A model generated the notes under the pieces. That model ran no database searches, was not told where the DNA came from, and saw only the letters and a list, made by a program, of their open reading frames with translations. A stretch of 64,000 nt of DNA. Origin: Zychaea mexicana. Lineage: Eukaryota; Mucoromycota; Mucoromycetes; Mucorales; Lichtheimiaceae. A program made the position numbers and the translations under genes. Within the stretch, counting starts at the first letter, position 1; each line of letters opens with the position of its first letter. This document shows positions 34,941 to 45,545 of the stretch, in pieces. The DNA is taken from positions 186,001-250,000 of the forward strand of contig NW_026516695.1 of NCBI RefSeq assembly GCF_025766255.1. Direction: 5' to 3'.

Positions 34941-36410
34941 TCATACCCGTAGGCGCATCATGTCGTCGAAGAAGTAAGGGAAAAGTGGTTGTTGTCCGAA
35001 GGAAAGACAAAGGTCTGCTTTGGACAACTTAATCAAACGATAAACACCATTGTAGGACAAATCCATTACAAACGTTTCGCATTTTGATCCTAGCAAATGA
35101 AAGAAATGTTTAATTATGCTTATCGTCTGTGTCAATTTCAGGCATACCTTTTACTTACAATTATGGACTGCAATATGGCCAGTAGACCGCGACAAGAGTG
35201 GGAGTGGGATCCCATTCCATGTCTCTTTCATCGCCCGTCTCCCATTCCATGTCTACTGCTTCCTCAACAACATCCATCTCAACATCCTCAAAATCCTGCA
35301 AAAATGCTGGAATGTAAGGAGGAGAGAGAAGCTGTTGTTGCTGTTGCTGCTGAAGAAATGTATCAAAATCCCACAAGCAATAGGTTGATCCACACCACGA
35401 TGTATCAATTAATGCAGCACCAACTTCATTTTTTTTGCCAGCTTCACATAATCTGGCACACGCCCAGGATTTTGTTTATATGTTACCTTCAATTCTAAGG
35501 TACCAATCACAGTAATCACCGGGTTACCATTTGCAAATACCGCACAACCTGGTTTGCGCAACCACAGACACACCATCCGCGACATTGTTCTCTACCAAGA
35601 ACGTAATGAGCCGAGGAAGGCCAGCGATCACCTTATATGTAGTAAACTCGTCGCAGTAGACCGAGAAAGTGGCCGACGGTTGGTCAATCAAGACTTCTCC
35701 AACCATGCGCTGTCGGGATCGGTAAACGGTACCCCGAGTAACAACGCCTTTAACGACGATAGTTGCAACCATCTAAAGGAAAGGTAGAGAAAGTTTGAGG
35801 CAAAACAACAAGGTAAAGGCAGACTTACTTTGAGAAAGAGGAAAAGATGTAGAGAGGCTTGAGGTACTCATTAGAACCAAAAATAGTTTCCAAGATGGGA
35901 TCCAATACTGATGCGCGAAGCTATCTTCTAGCATGCATTCCCCATGGTTGTTTTTGATCAACCGGCCCGATCTATAAATGATATGTTTAGATAAAAGTGA
36001 ACTAATAGACATGTTTGATTCGGTGAGCTTACAATGCATGAAGAATTTCGGCAGCCAGAAGATCATCATCGTTGTCCGTATCTTCTGCTGCGCAAATGCA
36101 TTTAGCGGTGGCCAGTTTGACGTTTCTCCAACATGGGGTATCCATCTGCGTTTACAGTTGAATGAATAAAATTCATAAGCAAACTGTATAACAGTCATTC
36201 TTGGCGATCTGCACCCGAGCATTGTCATCCCTTCATCTCTTGCAACTTTGCGTCGCATTGCTAGTTTTCTGGACTACCCGGATCGTTTGCGCAAATATGT
36301 TCTTGCTCCCGCTGCCATACGTTATATCTTCAGAGCGACCCAAACTACCGTATAGCATGCACCAACAACGACATCCGTCACAGTAATTTGTGCGGCCATT
36401 CAGATCACTT
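34941..36410 (-). pseudogene. Decayed multi-exon gene of unknown family
   Basis: Minus-strand pieces look protein-coding but switch frames. In order: KNIFAQTIRVVQKTSN (about 36305-36250), a block ending DDLLAAEILHAL before a GTAAGC donor (36140-36032), HGECMLEDSF with a frame switch to DPILETIFGSNEYLKPLYIF (35950-35830), MVATIVVKGVVTRGTVYRSRQ to a stop at 35524 while another frame continues GCAVFANGNPVITVIGTLELKV (35545-35460), a Q-run with EMDVVEEAVDMEWETGDE (35376-35161), and KCETFVMDLSYNGVYRLIKLSK (about 35080-35015). Short intron-like gaps separate them. The composition resembles repeat-family hypothetical proteins of Mucorales, but I cannot name it. Several frame breaks suggest a pseudogene. 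Confidence 0.45.
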
Positions 36411-38149
36411 CAATCTTGATATCGTATGCACAAGTGCGGCGGTTATGATTATCGATCTATGAAAAAGAATTTAAACACTCACCCTTTCTTTCAGGTAAAC
36501 CAACTTACCACTGTCGTAATAACATGATCACTTTCATTGTGCTTTTTTAAACACTGTTTCATGGTCGAAAGACTTCTTACAGAAGCAGAAGCAGCAACCG
36601 AGAGCAGGTTCGTGGATTTGCTGTTGGTTCCGTCACAAAGGTGATTTCTTTTGTCGCTTTACGCCGCTCACTTGTGAAATTACGTCTCAAAGTATTTTCA
36701 AGGTGATCTTATAGAAGCTTTGGTCTGGTCATATTGTCAGGGCAATATGGGCAGCAGTTGCTTGCCAACATCAGTTTGGCTTGGCTGAAAGAACTGGCTT
36801 CTCCGGAAGTTGGTGGTCGATGACGTGGTAGTAAAAATAAGTGTGGTAAAGAAAAGCGAGAAGCTACACGCGGCGGAAATTGGGGTGCCTTCATGTGCAC
36901 ACGTTCAAATCCCGCTTCGCTTTAAATACCCGATCTCCACATCCACAGGTCCGTGCTAACAATGCAGGGAACAATGGGAGATCTTCTACCGTAGCGACAG
37001 TAACACGATCACAACGCGCTTTATCACACTTTTGTACGCGCTTTTCACCTTCCTTTATTTCTAGTTTTTGTGTTCGCGTAATTTTGCTCGCGAAAATAAT
37101 CGAAAGGAAAGATATTGCTCGGAGGGTACGAGGCTACCGCCCTTTATTTTTCGCATGTGTCATACGTCACCAGCACATACGCCGAGGAAGTAACACAACG
37201 TCTGATTGGCTTTATGTCACTGCTGTTGAAGGAGGTGATTGATACTGTAAAATGAGCAAACCAAGCAGCCTGTATGGATATTAGTAGTTCCAGGATGACG
37301 CGCATACTATGTCGAAAACAGCTACTGTATGCTGCTCTATAGTCTGCTTTTGACAAACCATTTTTTAAGCTGGCCACATCCATCATTGCGGGCTTGGGGA
37401 ATGATTGCTGTGGTTATATACTTGTATAAGAGAGTGTCTTTTGTTTTTGTTACATCACGTCAATACAACGGTCGAGACTTTCTAAATGTCTCACTGATAC
37501 TATAAAGACGCTGGCTACGGCATTCAGTACATATTTACTCCAAATTGAAAACTGATGTGTATCCTATCAACTCCTTGCGCGAAATATCGTTTTCATCCAA
37601 AGGTATTGTTACATCCTTTCATAGAGAAACCTTTACTCAGGCTACCACCCATTTTGTTTCCACTTGATTGTGCCTGTGTACTAAACTACGTGTTAAATTA
37701 CTTATACAGTATGCATTCAGTATATTAAACATCATAATGAAAATGTAGTTGACCTTGTTGGTGTATCGTTTGTGTATCGAACTACCACCTGTTATTACGT
37801 CGCAGTGAACGGATTTCGGGACGAAGAGGCAGTAGTATAGGTTAGTGACTTACCGATACAGACCTTGCTACTACATAACAGAAGCAACCGTGTTTAATTA
37901 TCCCATTATAACAAATCCTGTGTGTCGTCAGTCATGTTGATCCCGTTCATCATCATCTTCACCAAGTCATAACACTGATATTAGTCGTTTAAAGAAAACT
38001 GACAACTTATTATTACTACAAAGTGCATATTTTATGCAACAAAAACAAATGAATGATTTAAAGGTTTGATAATGTATGATGATACAGTATGAATATGGGG
38101 AAAGATGGAGAGATAGGGGGATTATGATGTTAAGAAATGGGCTCTTCCT
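36411..38149. other. Gene-poor interval
   Basis: No gene supported. A minus frame at 37386-37144 (MMDVASLKNGLSKADYRAAY) is mildly protein-like. The right end is the 3' region of the Pro-rich orphan gene. Confidence 0.4.
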
Positions 38150-40447
38150 TCAAAATAACATGTTTAGCAATTTTCCGGCAATCCCAGGACCAGTCGTTGC
38201 GAATGACAATCCTGGAGCGGTATCCATGTTTTCGCCTCCCTGGTTTGTGAGGGGTTGTCTCACCATGAGCTTTGACGGATCATTGTTGGGTAAACATACG
38301 ATCTCCAAACGAACGGCTTTGGATGACAAGCTCGTTCGATAATTATATCCCATGCCCATGATTGGTTGGACGATCGTCTGACCAGGCAGCTCCTTTTGAG
38401 CAGCCAAGTAAACTGTAGCATATGGATTAACTGGGGGCTGCTGATGTACCACGGCGTCAATATGAGGATCGAGGAGCTGTTGATTTCGGATATCAAAAGC
38501 AGCCCACACGATCGTTGGTGATTCTGCTAATATCGGATCCATAGGGCGGAAGCACCATATAAAAGGTCGTACCCGCAGTTGGTCCGCTTTGTTCATGATC
38601 CGCGTTGATTCCTTGCGAGATAATGTGTTGCTTCGCTTGACAGGATTTTCCGGCGGTGCTGCTGGTGGGTCAGGAAAAAGCGAGTTGAGCGGATGGCCAG
38701 CCACAAAAGATGGATGCTGTAACCCACGCGAGGTCATTACTGTGGACGTTTTTGGAGGCAGTACTGCGTCTTCAATTGGCATGACCCTAGATGGATCCCA
38801 TCGTGACATGTCATGGATGAGTCGTGTTTTGGCATTGTTGCCACCGCCGCCTAGCCAACCGCCAAACAATGATCGACTTCGTCGAAGAGGAGGATCAGCT
38901 TTAGATGGTGCAGCTGCTACTGATTCTTCCGGCTCTTCCTTTGCTTCAACAGGTGCTGGATCGCTTGCTACTGGCTCTTCAGCCGCTGGTGCCGAATCGT
39001 CACCTTTGGTTTCTTCTTTAGGTGGCTCCTCTGCTGCTGTTGGTTTCGGTTCCTCTTTTGCCGGTGACTTGCTTCTTGGCTTTGCATCCTCTTTTTTCGC
39101 TTCCTCTTTCTTGACTGCAGGCGATGCGGCTCGTGTTACTGCTCTTGTTGCTGCAGTCGATGTAGCAGCCGCCGGTGGTGGTAATGCTGGTTCTGGATCC
39201 GGCATTGGTGCGGGGTGATGCGGTGGTGGAAGAAGACCTGGTCCAGGTGGCAGAGGTGGAGGTAGGGGTGGGCCTAGACCTGGCGGCATAGGCGGTATCA
39301 TCGGTTGATGTGGGAACCCTCCTAGCACATCTGGTTGTGCAAATGGTGGGGGCACGGGCGGCATGGCTTGGGGCATCATAAACGGTAGTCGTGGCATCAT
39401 GGGCATTGAAAACTGCGTCATTGACGGCTGCATCATGGGTGCAGCAGGAGGTGGTGGTGGAGGCGGTGGGGGTCTAGCCATCATGGACAGCTGATTGTGT
39501 TGAGAATTAGGAAAGTTTTGAGCCATGACATTATTCGCCATTGGCATGGATGGTATCCATGGGGACGGCGCTGTCCCCGGTGTCATGGGAATGACTGGCT
39601 CTTGTTCAAGCATCATGGGGCTGTAAAGCATGCTTGTGCTCGGTTGCTCATATAAGGAATGCCGTCGTCTTAGCGTATGACCGTGATGATCGTCTTGTTG
39701 TTGCTGGTGTTGGGTATGGTGGAATTCTGCAGCGCCCTGGATTGTGCTTCGTCGTTGCGGGGGGATATAGGCTACCGTGTCATCAAATGGTTCGTCACTG
39801 ATAATGATATTGCTGCTAGGACTGCTCATGTTGAAATTGTTGTCAATTGCAGACTGCTGTTGTTGTGGTAATAGTGGCGAAGTGGACGTCGATTTTTTCT
39901 TTTTCTTTTTGGAAATGGATGCCTTGCGCTGAGAAGAAGAAGGGGAAGGATGATCATCATCGAGGAGAACATAATCGTCATTGTCAGCAAGGTGCGGCAT
40001 CGGTCCGTGCGGCCACGGGGTCAAGCCATAGTAATACAGGTAATCGTCATTATAGGAGTCGTGACCTTCAAACATGGGTCCCCAAGGAGGCGGAGGAGCT
40101 GTTTCGTCCTGTTGTCCTACTAGGCCCCACGGATAGTGTCCATAATAACCTTGGTGCTCATCATCATTCATCACACTTTTGGATCTTCTATTCTTGCTAC
40201 CACTGCTGCTGCTGCTGTTGCGTCGACGAGGTGTTTTTTCTCCGGACACCTTGTTTGAACGTTGTTTTGTTCGTCTCGTTGTTCCTGTTGTTGCGGTTGA
40301 TTTGCTTTTTGATGGTCGACGGCGTGCAGAAGTAGTCTCTGGTGATAAAGCATAGTAATCATAGAATGGATCGTCGTCGTAATAGTCATAATCATCGTAG
40401 TACCGTTGTTGCAAAGAAGACGAGCGATGCACCATTTTTTTAAACAA
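38150..40447 (-). CDS. Large Pro/Ala-rich orphan protein, structured C-terminus
   Basis: Single long exon, 765 aa; starts at 40447 (MFKKMVHRSS), though Met5 at 40435 is an alternative. The first ~60 residues are Tyr/Asp-rich (RYYDDYDYYDDD), followed by basic Ser/Arg stretches (nuclear-localisation-like), then Met/Pro/Gly-rich low complexity, a P-only run, and an acidic/Lys EEPK-A-rich segment. Only the last ~135 residues (from 631) look folded: WCFRPMDP, VWAAFDIRNQQLLDPHI, VYLAAQKELPGQTIVQPIMGMGYNYRT. The spaced aromatics (W...W.AFD..NQ..L) recall a WWE-type fold, but this is only a resemblance. Low complexity upstream suggests a regulator or scaffold. I do not recognise the gene; the C-terminal block argues it is genuine. 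Confidence 0.75.
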   Translation of the reverse strand: MFKKMVHRSSSLQQRYYDDYDYYDDDPFYDYYALSPETTSARRRPSKSKSTATTGTTRRTKQRSNKVSGEKTPRRRNSSSSSGSKNRRSKSVMNDDEHQGYYGHYPWGLVGQQDETAPPPPWGPMFEGHDSYNDDYLYYYGLTPWPHGPMPHLADNDDYVLLDDDHPSPSSSQRKASISKKKKKKSTSTSPLLPQQQQSAIDNNFNMSSPSSNIIISDEPFDDTVAYIPPQRRSTIQGAAEFHHTQHQQQQDDHHGHTLRRRHSLYEQPSTSMLYSPMMLEQEPVIPMTPGTAPSPWIPSMPMANNVMAQNFPNSQHNQLSMMARPPPPPPPPPAAPMMQPSMTQFSMPMMPRLPFMMPQAMPPVPPPFAQPDVLGGFPHQPMIPPMPPGLGPPLPPPLPPGPGLLPPPHHPAPMPDPEPALPPPAAATSTAATRAVTRAASPAVKKEEAKKEDAKPRSKSPAKEEPKPTAAEEPPKEETKGDDSAPAAEEPVASDPAPVEAKEEPEESVAAAPSKADPPLRRSRSLFGGWLGGGGNNAKTRLIHDMSRWDPSRVMPIEDAVLPPKTSTVMTSRGLQHPSFVAGHPLNSLFPDPPAAPPENPVKRSNTLSRKESTRIMNKADQLRVRPFIWCFRPMDPILAESPTIVWAAFDIRNQQLLDPHIDAVVHQQPPVNPYATVYLAAQKELPGQTIVQPIMGMGYNYRTSLSSKAVRLEIVCLPNNDPSKLMVRQPLTNQGGENMDTAPGLSFATTGPGIAGKLLNMLF

Positions 40448-40840
40448 AGGGTGGAGGGGTATATATATACAAGGAATACGGGGTACTTTGGAGGAAGAAA
40501 AAAAGCAAGAAGAGAAAAAAGAGAAGAAGACGGATACTTGATTTTATAACAGATGCACTGCTGCTATTGCTATTGTTGCTGCTGCTGCTGCTGTTGTTGT
40601 TGTCATGCGGTGTGTATGGAAAAGAGTAAAACAGGGCGAAACAGACGTGTGGGCGATGTTTAAAATATGTGTTTTGCAATACAAAAAGAAGCACCTTGTC
40701 ACACTGTACACACAACCTGCTTTTCTTCTTTGCATTTCGGTCCCACCCCGTAACGTACCAGCCCGCATGCGCCGGATAGCAAGGAAGTAAGAAAATTCAC
40801 ACACAGAATACTCGTCCTTCTTCTTGTAAAGCATCCCATC
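40448..40840. other. 5' region of the Pro-rich gene
   Basis: Contains a CAG/CAA-type microsatellite (about 40558-40602) and, on the minus strand, a tatatatac element roughly 10-20 nt upstream of the ATG at 40447. Likely promoter and leader. Confidence 0.4.
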
Positions 40841-41083
40841 TCATTTGATTGCCTTCTTCTTCGTCTTACCGGCCACAGTATGTGCAAAACGCCACACCAC
40901 ATTAATTGCTTCATGTACTCCTGTACGCCATATCGGTTGTTCTTGCGTACAACCTTGGTTTTTTGCCACATCCAACATGTATCCCCTCGGAAAGGCCAGC
41001 TCCACCCTGTTGTTGTCCTGCATGAACATTGCATGATGACGAGCCCTTACATAGAACTTATGCGTCGATCCAACCACAGTCTA
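40841..41083 (-). CDS. Possible terminal exon of a small unknown gene
   Basis: An open minus-strand segment of about 80 codons preceded by a good acceptor (tttcgtag at 41084-41091). Its residues are balanced and not low-complexity: FYVRARHHAMFMQDNNRVEL, AFPRGYMLDVAKNQ, VHEAINVVWRFAHTVAG, ending KTKKKAIK. An upstream exon carrying the start was not identified; a small ATG frame near 41200 could supply it. No family recognised. Confidence 0.4.
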
Positions 41084-42778
41084 CGAAAGATTGAATACAG
41101 CACCTTTTATTTTGTGTTAGTTACTATATCGGCGTCAAATCTCTGGACAACTTAGTACGGGAACGATGTGCTCTGCGCGTATAGGTGACGATCCACAGCC
41201 ACCAACATTATGTATTATGAGAACTAAGAATCAATGCATACAGAAAAAGAAACCATTAGCGGGTCAGGGTTTCCGGTGGCATGCATGCAGTGACAGCAAG
41301 AGTGCCCTTACATAGGGTCACGTATGAAAATCGGGCGAGTTTACAAGCGACATCAGATCGATTTATTCGGTTGCAAACAAGAAAATATCTAGGCAAAAAG
41401 ACGAGGAAGCATAAGGTATAAAGAAAGTTATATGCAACAATAAAATCGCGCGATACATATACAGGTAGGTCCGGCCTTGCAAACGAGAAACGGTTCAAAT
41501 GGTTACAAGGTCAGCTCTTCTACCCGGTATAGTGACGATGGCAGTGCATATCTTTATCCCAGGTACACTGATGCTTTGAAGCGGAACGAGGAACATACTT
41601 TTACAGGAAACGCCGTTCTTTCGCAAAAAGAAACCGGTTGTAACCTAGCACATTGCGAATATGTCATGCATTATACAAAGTACAGCGAGCGAACAAGGAC
41701 CACTCCGAGGGTAAAGTGGGACAACATACACAATTTCGTTTCATTAGCCACCCCTCTGGATTCTCGATGTAGTGAATTCATATACTAAGCTCTCATCGGT
41801 CACTGCCTCCTGTGTTAGCTTTCTTTCTTAAAAAAAAGATATATTCGTAGCGGATATAACTGCTGCTCATCGATATACACCAATGCGTAAACAATCTCAG
41901 ACTCGTTGATTGATATATCTGCCATATGTCGTCAGAATAGACGCTGATGAGCGATTAGAGCCTATCGTATATTATATACTAAGGATATTTTGTGACACTC
42001 GATGATGCCGGTGCCAGAAGTAGAGCAAAATGAAGAACACTTGTCTCATTTAGATGCTATTCGTGTATCATGGAAGTAATTCATACGGCGCGCACCCAAT
42101 TCGGAGTGAAACGGATGGCTCGCCGCACTCTCTTGTTGTACCCGCATTGCAAGACCTGGCCCATGTCCTTTCACCACGTGCTCTCATTTTAAGTTGCCCA
42201 TATTACATGCTGTTGTGCGATAAAACGTACGTGTCCCTTTTATCCTTGTAGCAACTTCATACAGCCCAGAGTCCGATGACTGAAATCACTCGGGTAGCGT
42301 AGTAAAACTATTTACTGATATCCGCTGCGGGAAGGCGGGCATTTATCACCGTTTATAGTCTTAAAAAGGACATGTAAACGAGAAAGAGAGAGAGAGAGAG
42401 ACAGACGTTTGTTGTCAAAAAGAAGTCTTGGCCACTCCGCCACACTGCCATCCGCAGCTTGGCTGTTCCTCGATCTCAGCAGCAGCAGCAGCAGCACGTC
42501 GATCATGCTGCAGGCCATAGTAAAAGAGACAGACAGGGGAAATGAACATGGAGGCTACACAAGGCCAGTTAATAAAAAAAAGGAACCACATAGTCAAGGC
42601 TTGGCGACATGACCCCGAACGAGACAATCACGCCAAGAATGGCTTGCTCGTTTTGTATAAAGTATAAACAATAGCAAAACCCTTTTCTTTTCTTCACTTC
42701 TCTTCTCGATCAGCACACACACACCTTTCTTTCTTTCTTTCTTTCTTTCTTTTCTTCCCGGTGTCCTTACTTTAAGAA
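41084..42778. other. Intergenic, with PB1 gene promoter at right
   Basis: No gene supported. A GA tract lies at 42383-42402, and a TTTC tandem run (42727-42752) precedes the PB1 gene start by about 27 nt, again a pyrimidine-rich leader. Confidence 0.45.
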
Positions 42779-44539
42779 ATGGCCACGGGAAAATACAACT
42801 TCAAGGTCACTATAGGAGACGAAACCCGACGATTTTCTTTGCCAGAGCAGTATACTTCATGGCATACTTTATGCGCAGTCTTGCAGTCTTCGTTCCAGCT
42901 CTCGAACCCCAATGAAACCGTACTGTACTATCGTGACAGCGACCACGACGTGATCACTCTGTCGAGCGACATGGAGCTCATCGAGTTGCTGCGTCAGCCC
43001 GAAGCTTCATCCAACATTCGTTTGTATGGCCAGCGTCATCAACAAGATAACAATTCAATGGCGTGGGTGTTTGCACCCGAAGAAGCCGACCTTCAGCAAC
43101 AACAACAAAAAGTGAATCTTGCAGACGATATAACAGATGCTGCTACGCCTTCTCCTCGATCGGCGACACCAGTTGCCGCTACCACTGCTGCTGGTGGTGG
43201 TGGCGCAAACAGTACTTTAGAAGCTTCAGCAAATGTGAACAACGGTGTCGACTTTACAGCAACATTCGAGCAGCTTGGCAAGTTGATGGACCAGTACCGT
43301 GAAGTTATCCAGCAAAATGCCGAGGTCATGCGGGTAATGAGTCAGATGGCCAGTACGATAACCAGCACCATTACCACAAACACAAAAATCGATCTGGGTC
43401 CTCTTGAATCATGGTTGGCAACACTTGTGCCTTCTACTGGCCCTTCTTATCCTACACACCATCAGGCTGCCTCCGCAGCAACCACTGCCACAGCTCAATC
43501 GAATCTACAGCGTTCACAAAGCGATGCATCATCAACATCAAGGCAGCCACCATCATCATCAGCACCGCAACAACAGCAACAACAACAACAATACTATCCT
43601 ACGGATAGTCTGTATCCACCGCCAACAGCACCCGACGCTGGTTCTTTTTCACAAGAAAAGAGAAAAGCTGACGATACAACATGGATCACACCACCAGATG
43701 AAGATGATGAAGAACGCGACCCACCAAGCTATGAAGACCAGTTCTTTTGGGATCGATCACAGCAGCAACACATGCATATGCCACCACCGCCACCGCCACC
43801 ACCAATGGCTCGTGGATACATGGAACCGTCGCTCTACCCACCGCCTCCACCATGCACAGGTCCATTGTGGACCCGCGTTTTGAAATCGGTTGGTTCATCT
43901 TTGGGAACGTCGTTCGGTTGGAACACGCCCTATGCTCACTATCACCATCATCATCGCTACTATTCGCCACCTCTTCATCATATGCATCACCCGCCACCAC
44001 CAGCTGGTATGCATCCACCACCACCGCCGCCGCCTCCACCACCAATCATGCCACCTGTGCCACCGATGCCACACTGGGGTGACCGTCATAATCACCCCCA
44101 TCATCGCCATGCCAACAATCACCATCTCCACCATCGACCGTCGTGTTCGTCATCCAATTTCGGAGCCGATCTCTTTGTAGCAAAACGTGAAGCGCTCCTC
44201 CAGGATCACCCGGATCTCCGAGATTTGAAACAAAGGCAACGTCAAGTAAAACAAAGTCAACGTCAAGTGAAGCGTGACATGCGACAACTGCGACGACAAC
44301 ACAAGCAAGAGAAACGGGCGGCGAAACGAGCGGCTCGTAAAGAGAAACGCAGGGCCAAGAGAAAGCAAAAGGAGACAGCAGAGAAGGATGGATACAGCAG
44401 TGACTCGAGCACATCCACTTGGTCTTCGTCCAGCACATCGTCATCCGCGTCTAGCACATCTGCATCGGACGCAGCGGCCCGAGACGATTTAGCTCACAGA
44501 GTCGATCGTTTACGGTTATTCAATGAGGACAAGAAATAA
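42779..44539 (+). CDS. PB1-domain protein with His/Pro-rich and basic tail regions
   Basis: Single exon, 586 aa. Residues about 5-85 form a PB1 domain: NFKVTIGDETRRFSLP (first strand, with basic residues) and the acidic OPCA motif YYRDSDHDVITLSSDMEL. PB1 domains pair head-to-tail in polarity, autophagy-receptor and kinase scaffolds. A predicted helix (FTATFEQLGKLMDQYREVI) follows, then Gln, Pro and His-rich runs (a DPPSYEDQF stretch contains a PPSY motif, possible WW/NEDD4 ligand), an extremely basic Arg/Lys/Gln helix (44218-44376) and a Ser-rich end. No ZZ, UBA or kinase domain is present, so it is not a standard p62/NBR1 or Cdc24. Function unknown; the PB1 call is secure. Confidence 0.85.
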   Translation: MATGKYNFKVTIGDETRRFSLPEQYTSWHTLCAVLQSSFQLSNPNETVLYYRDSDHDVITLSSDMELIELLRQPEASSNIRLYGQRHQQDNNSMAWVFAPEEADLQQQQQKVNLADDITDAATPSPRSATPVAATTAAGGGGANSTLEASANVNNGVDFTATFEQLGKLMDQYREVIQQNAEVMRVMSQMASTITSTITTNTKIDLGPLESWLATLVPSTGPSYPTHHQAASAATTATAQSNLQRSQSDASSTSRQPPSSSAPQQQQQQQQYYPTDSLYPPPTAPDAGSFSQEKRKADDTTWITPPDEDDEERDPPSYEDQFFWDRSQQQHMHMPPPPPPPPMARGYMEPSLYPPPPPCTGPLWTRVLKSVGSSLGTSFGWNTPYAHYHHHHRYYSPPLHHMHHPPPPAGMHPPPPPPPPPPIMPPVPPMPHWGDRHNHPHHRHANNHHLHHRPSCSSSNFGADLFVAKREALLQDHPDLRDLKQRQRQVKQSQRQVKRDMRQLRRQHKQEKRAAKRAARKEKRRAKRKQKETAEKDGYSSDSSTSTWSSSSTSSSASSTSASDAAARDDLAHRVDRLRLFNEDKK

Positions 44540-44755
44540 AAACCTTTTTTTTTTTTTTTCATATGCTTTTTTATTTTTTTTTATATCATGGAACTTGCAA
44601 TAAAACTCCGATTTGTCTTAATATGAATTGAAGATTATATCAGCTGCTTTCTTCTTTTTCGTAGTTCAATCGTCCTTTTTTTCTTTTTTCTTCTTTTTTT
44701 TTTTTTTTGGTTACTTGTCCACACGCTAAACATTGCTGCAACGACTGGTATTACT

Positions 44756-45160
44756 ATGCTCAGGTTTCCTAAAAGCGGGTCATCATCCTCATCATCATCA
44801 TGGCAACGCAGCGACTCGGTGATCGATGTGCTGTTGCCTCGTTACTACGAATACGAACTTGATTCAGATTTCCAGGAGAGCCCTTCACAGGCCAAAGAAC
44901 TCGAGCATGACGACGGTGACAGCTTGTATGCTGAGGCGCTATTGAATTCGGATTTCCTTGCATGGCTGAACAGCGATGATACCACCCATACTTCTTCTTC
45001 TGCTATAACCACTACTACCTCAACCACTACTGCGACTGCTTTGGAACGACTGCGTATGCTTGTGGCGCACGCTTCTCCATCGTCATTACCACCACCCTCA
45101 TTTTCGCCACCACCCTTCCATCATGATCCCAAGGGCAAGGGCAAGGGCAGACAAACATGA
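44756..45160 (+). CDS. Hypothetical acidic Ser/Thr-rich protein
   Basis: 134-codon single frame about 200 bp after the PB1 gene. It starts MLRFPKSGS, then a Ser run; the middle (VLLPRYYEYELDSDFQESP, ALLNSDFLAWLNSDD) is non-repetitive and acidic, with a short hydrophobic/acidic motif of activation-domain type. Thr and Pro runs follow, ending GKGKGKGRQT. No known domain. A poly-T/CT leader precedes it as in neighbouring real genes. Could be a small regulator or a spurious frame. Confidence 0.45.
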   Translation: MLRFPKSGSSSSSSSWQRSDSVIDVLLPRYYEYELDSDFQESPSQAKELEHDDGDSLYAEALLNSDFLAWLNSDDTTHTSSSAITTTTSTTTATALERLRMLVAHASPSSLPPPSFSPPPFHHDPKGKGKGRQT

Positions 45161-45545
45161 AGAAGAAAATGATCATGTGTTTAATTGTTATGTATCTGTT
45201 TTGTACTACCATCATCATGTAAGCATCATGACGGCATAAAGCAGCCCAAGCAAGCCAAGTGTCTCTCTCCCAGCAACAATAGCAGCAACAGCCGCAACAC
45301 CATCGCTCGTCCTTGTCCTATCCGTCGGTAGTTCGTCCGAAGTCGGTATTCGGGTTGCCTCGGGTGGCAAGGAAGACATTGCACCCTGGGATTCCGCCGG
45401 TCTCGTTTCGAGATAGTCCATTATACCTGTTGATTTTTTTGTTTTGTTTTTGTATATATATATATATATATATCAATCACCCGTTAAGATTTCTTCTTTT
45501 TTCCCTGACTATTCCATCATCCTATCCCAATAAAACTCATTCCAT
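45161..45545. other. Intergenic, TA microsatellite
   Basis: Contains a TA tract at about 45453-45471 and an aataaa at about 45529, likely 3' signals of the convergent genes. No gene seen. Confidence 0.45.

Noticed and set aside
36862..36925. tRNA-like stretch with GTTCAAATCCC and AGCGA/CTTCGCT ends
   Set aside because: The box A region and D-arm do not fit; only the T-arm and part of an acceptor stem are plausible.
38589..39218. 209-codon plus-strand Ser/Ala/Gly-rich frame
   Set aside because: Antisense of the Pro/Ala-rich part of the 765-aa gene; low-complexity mirror.
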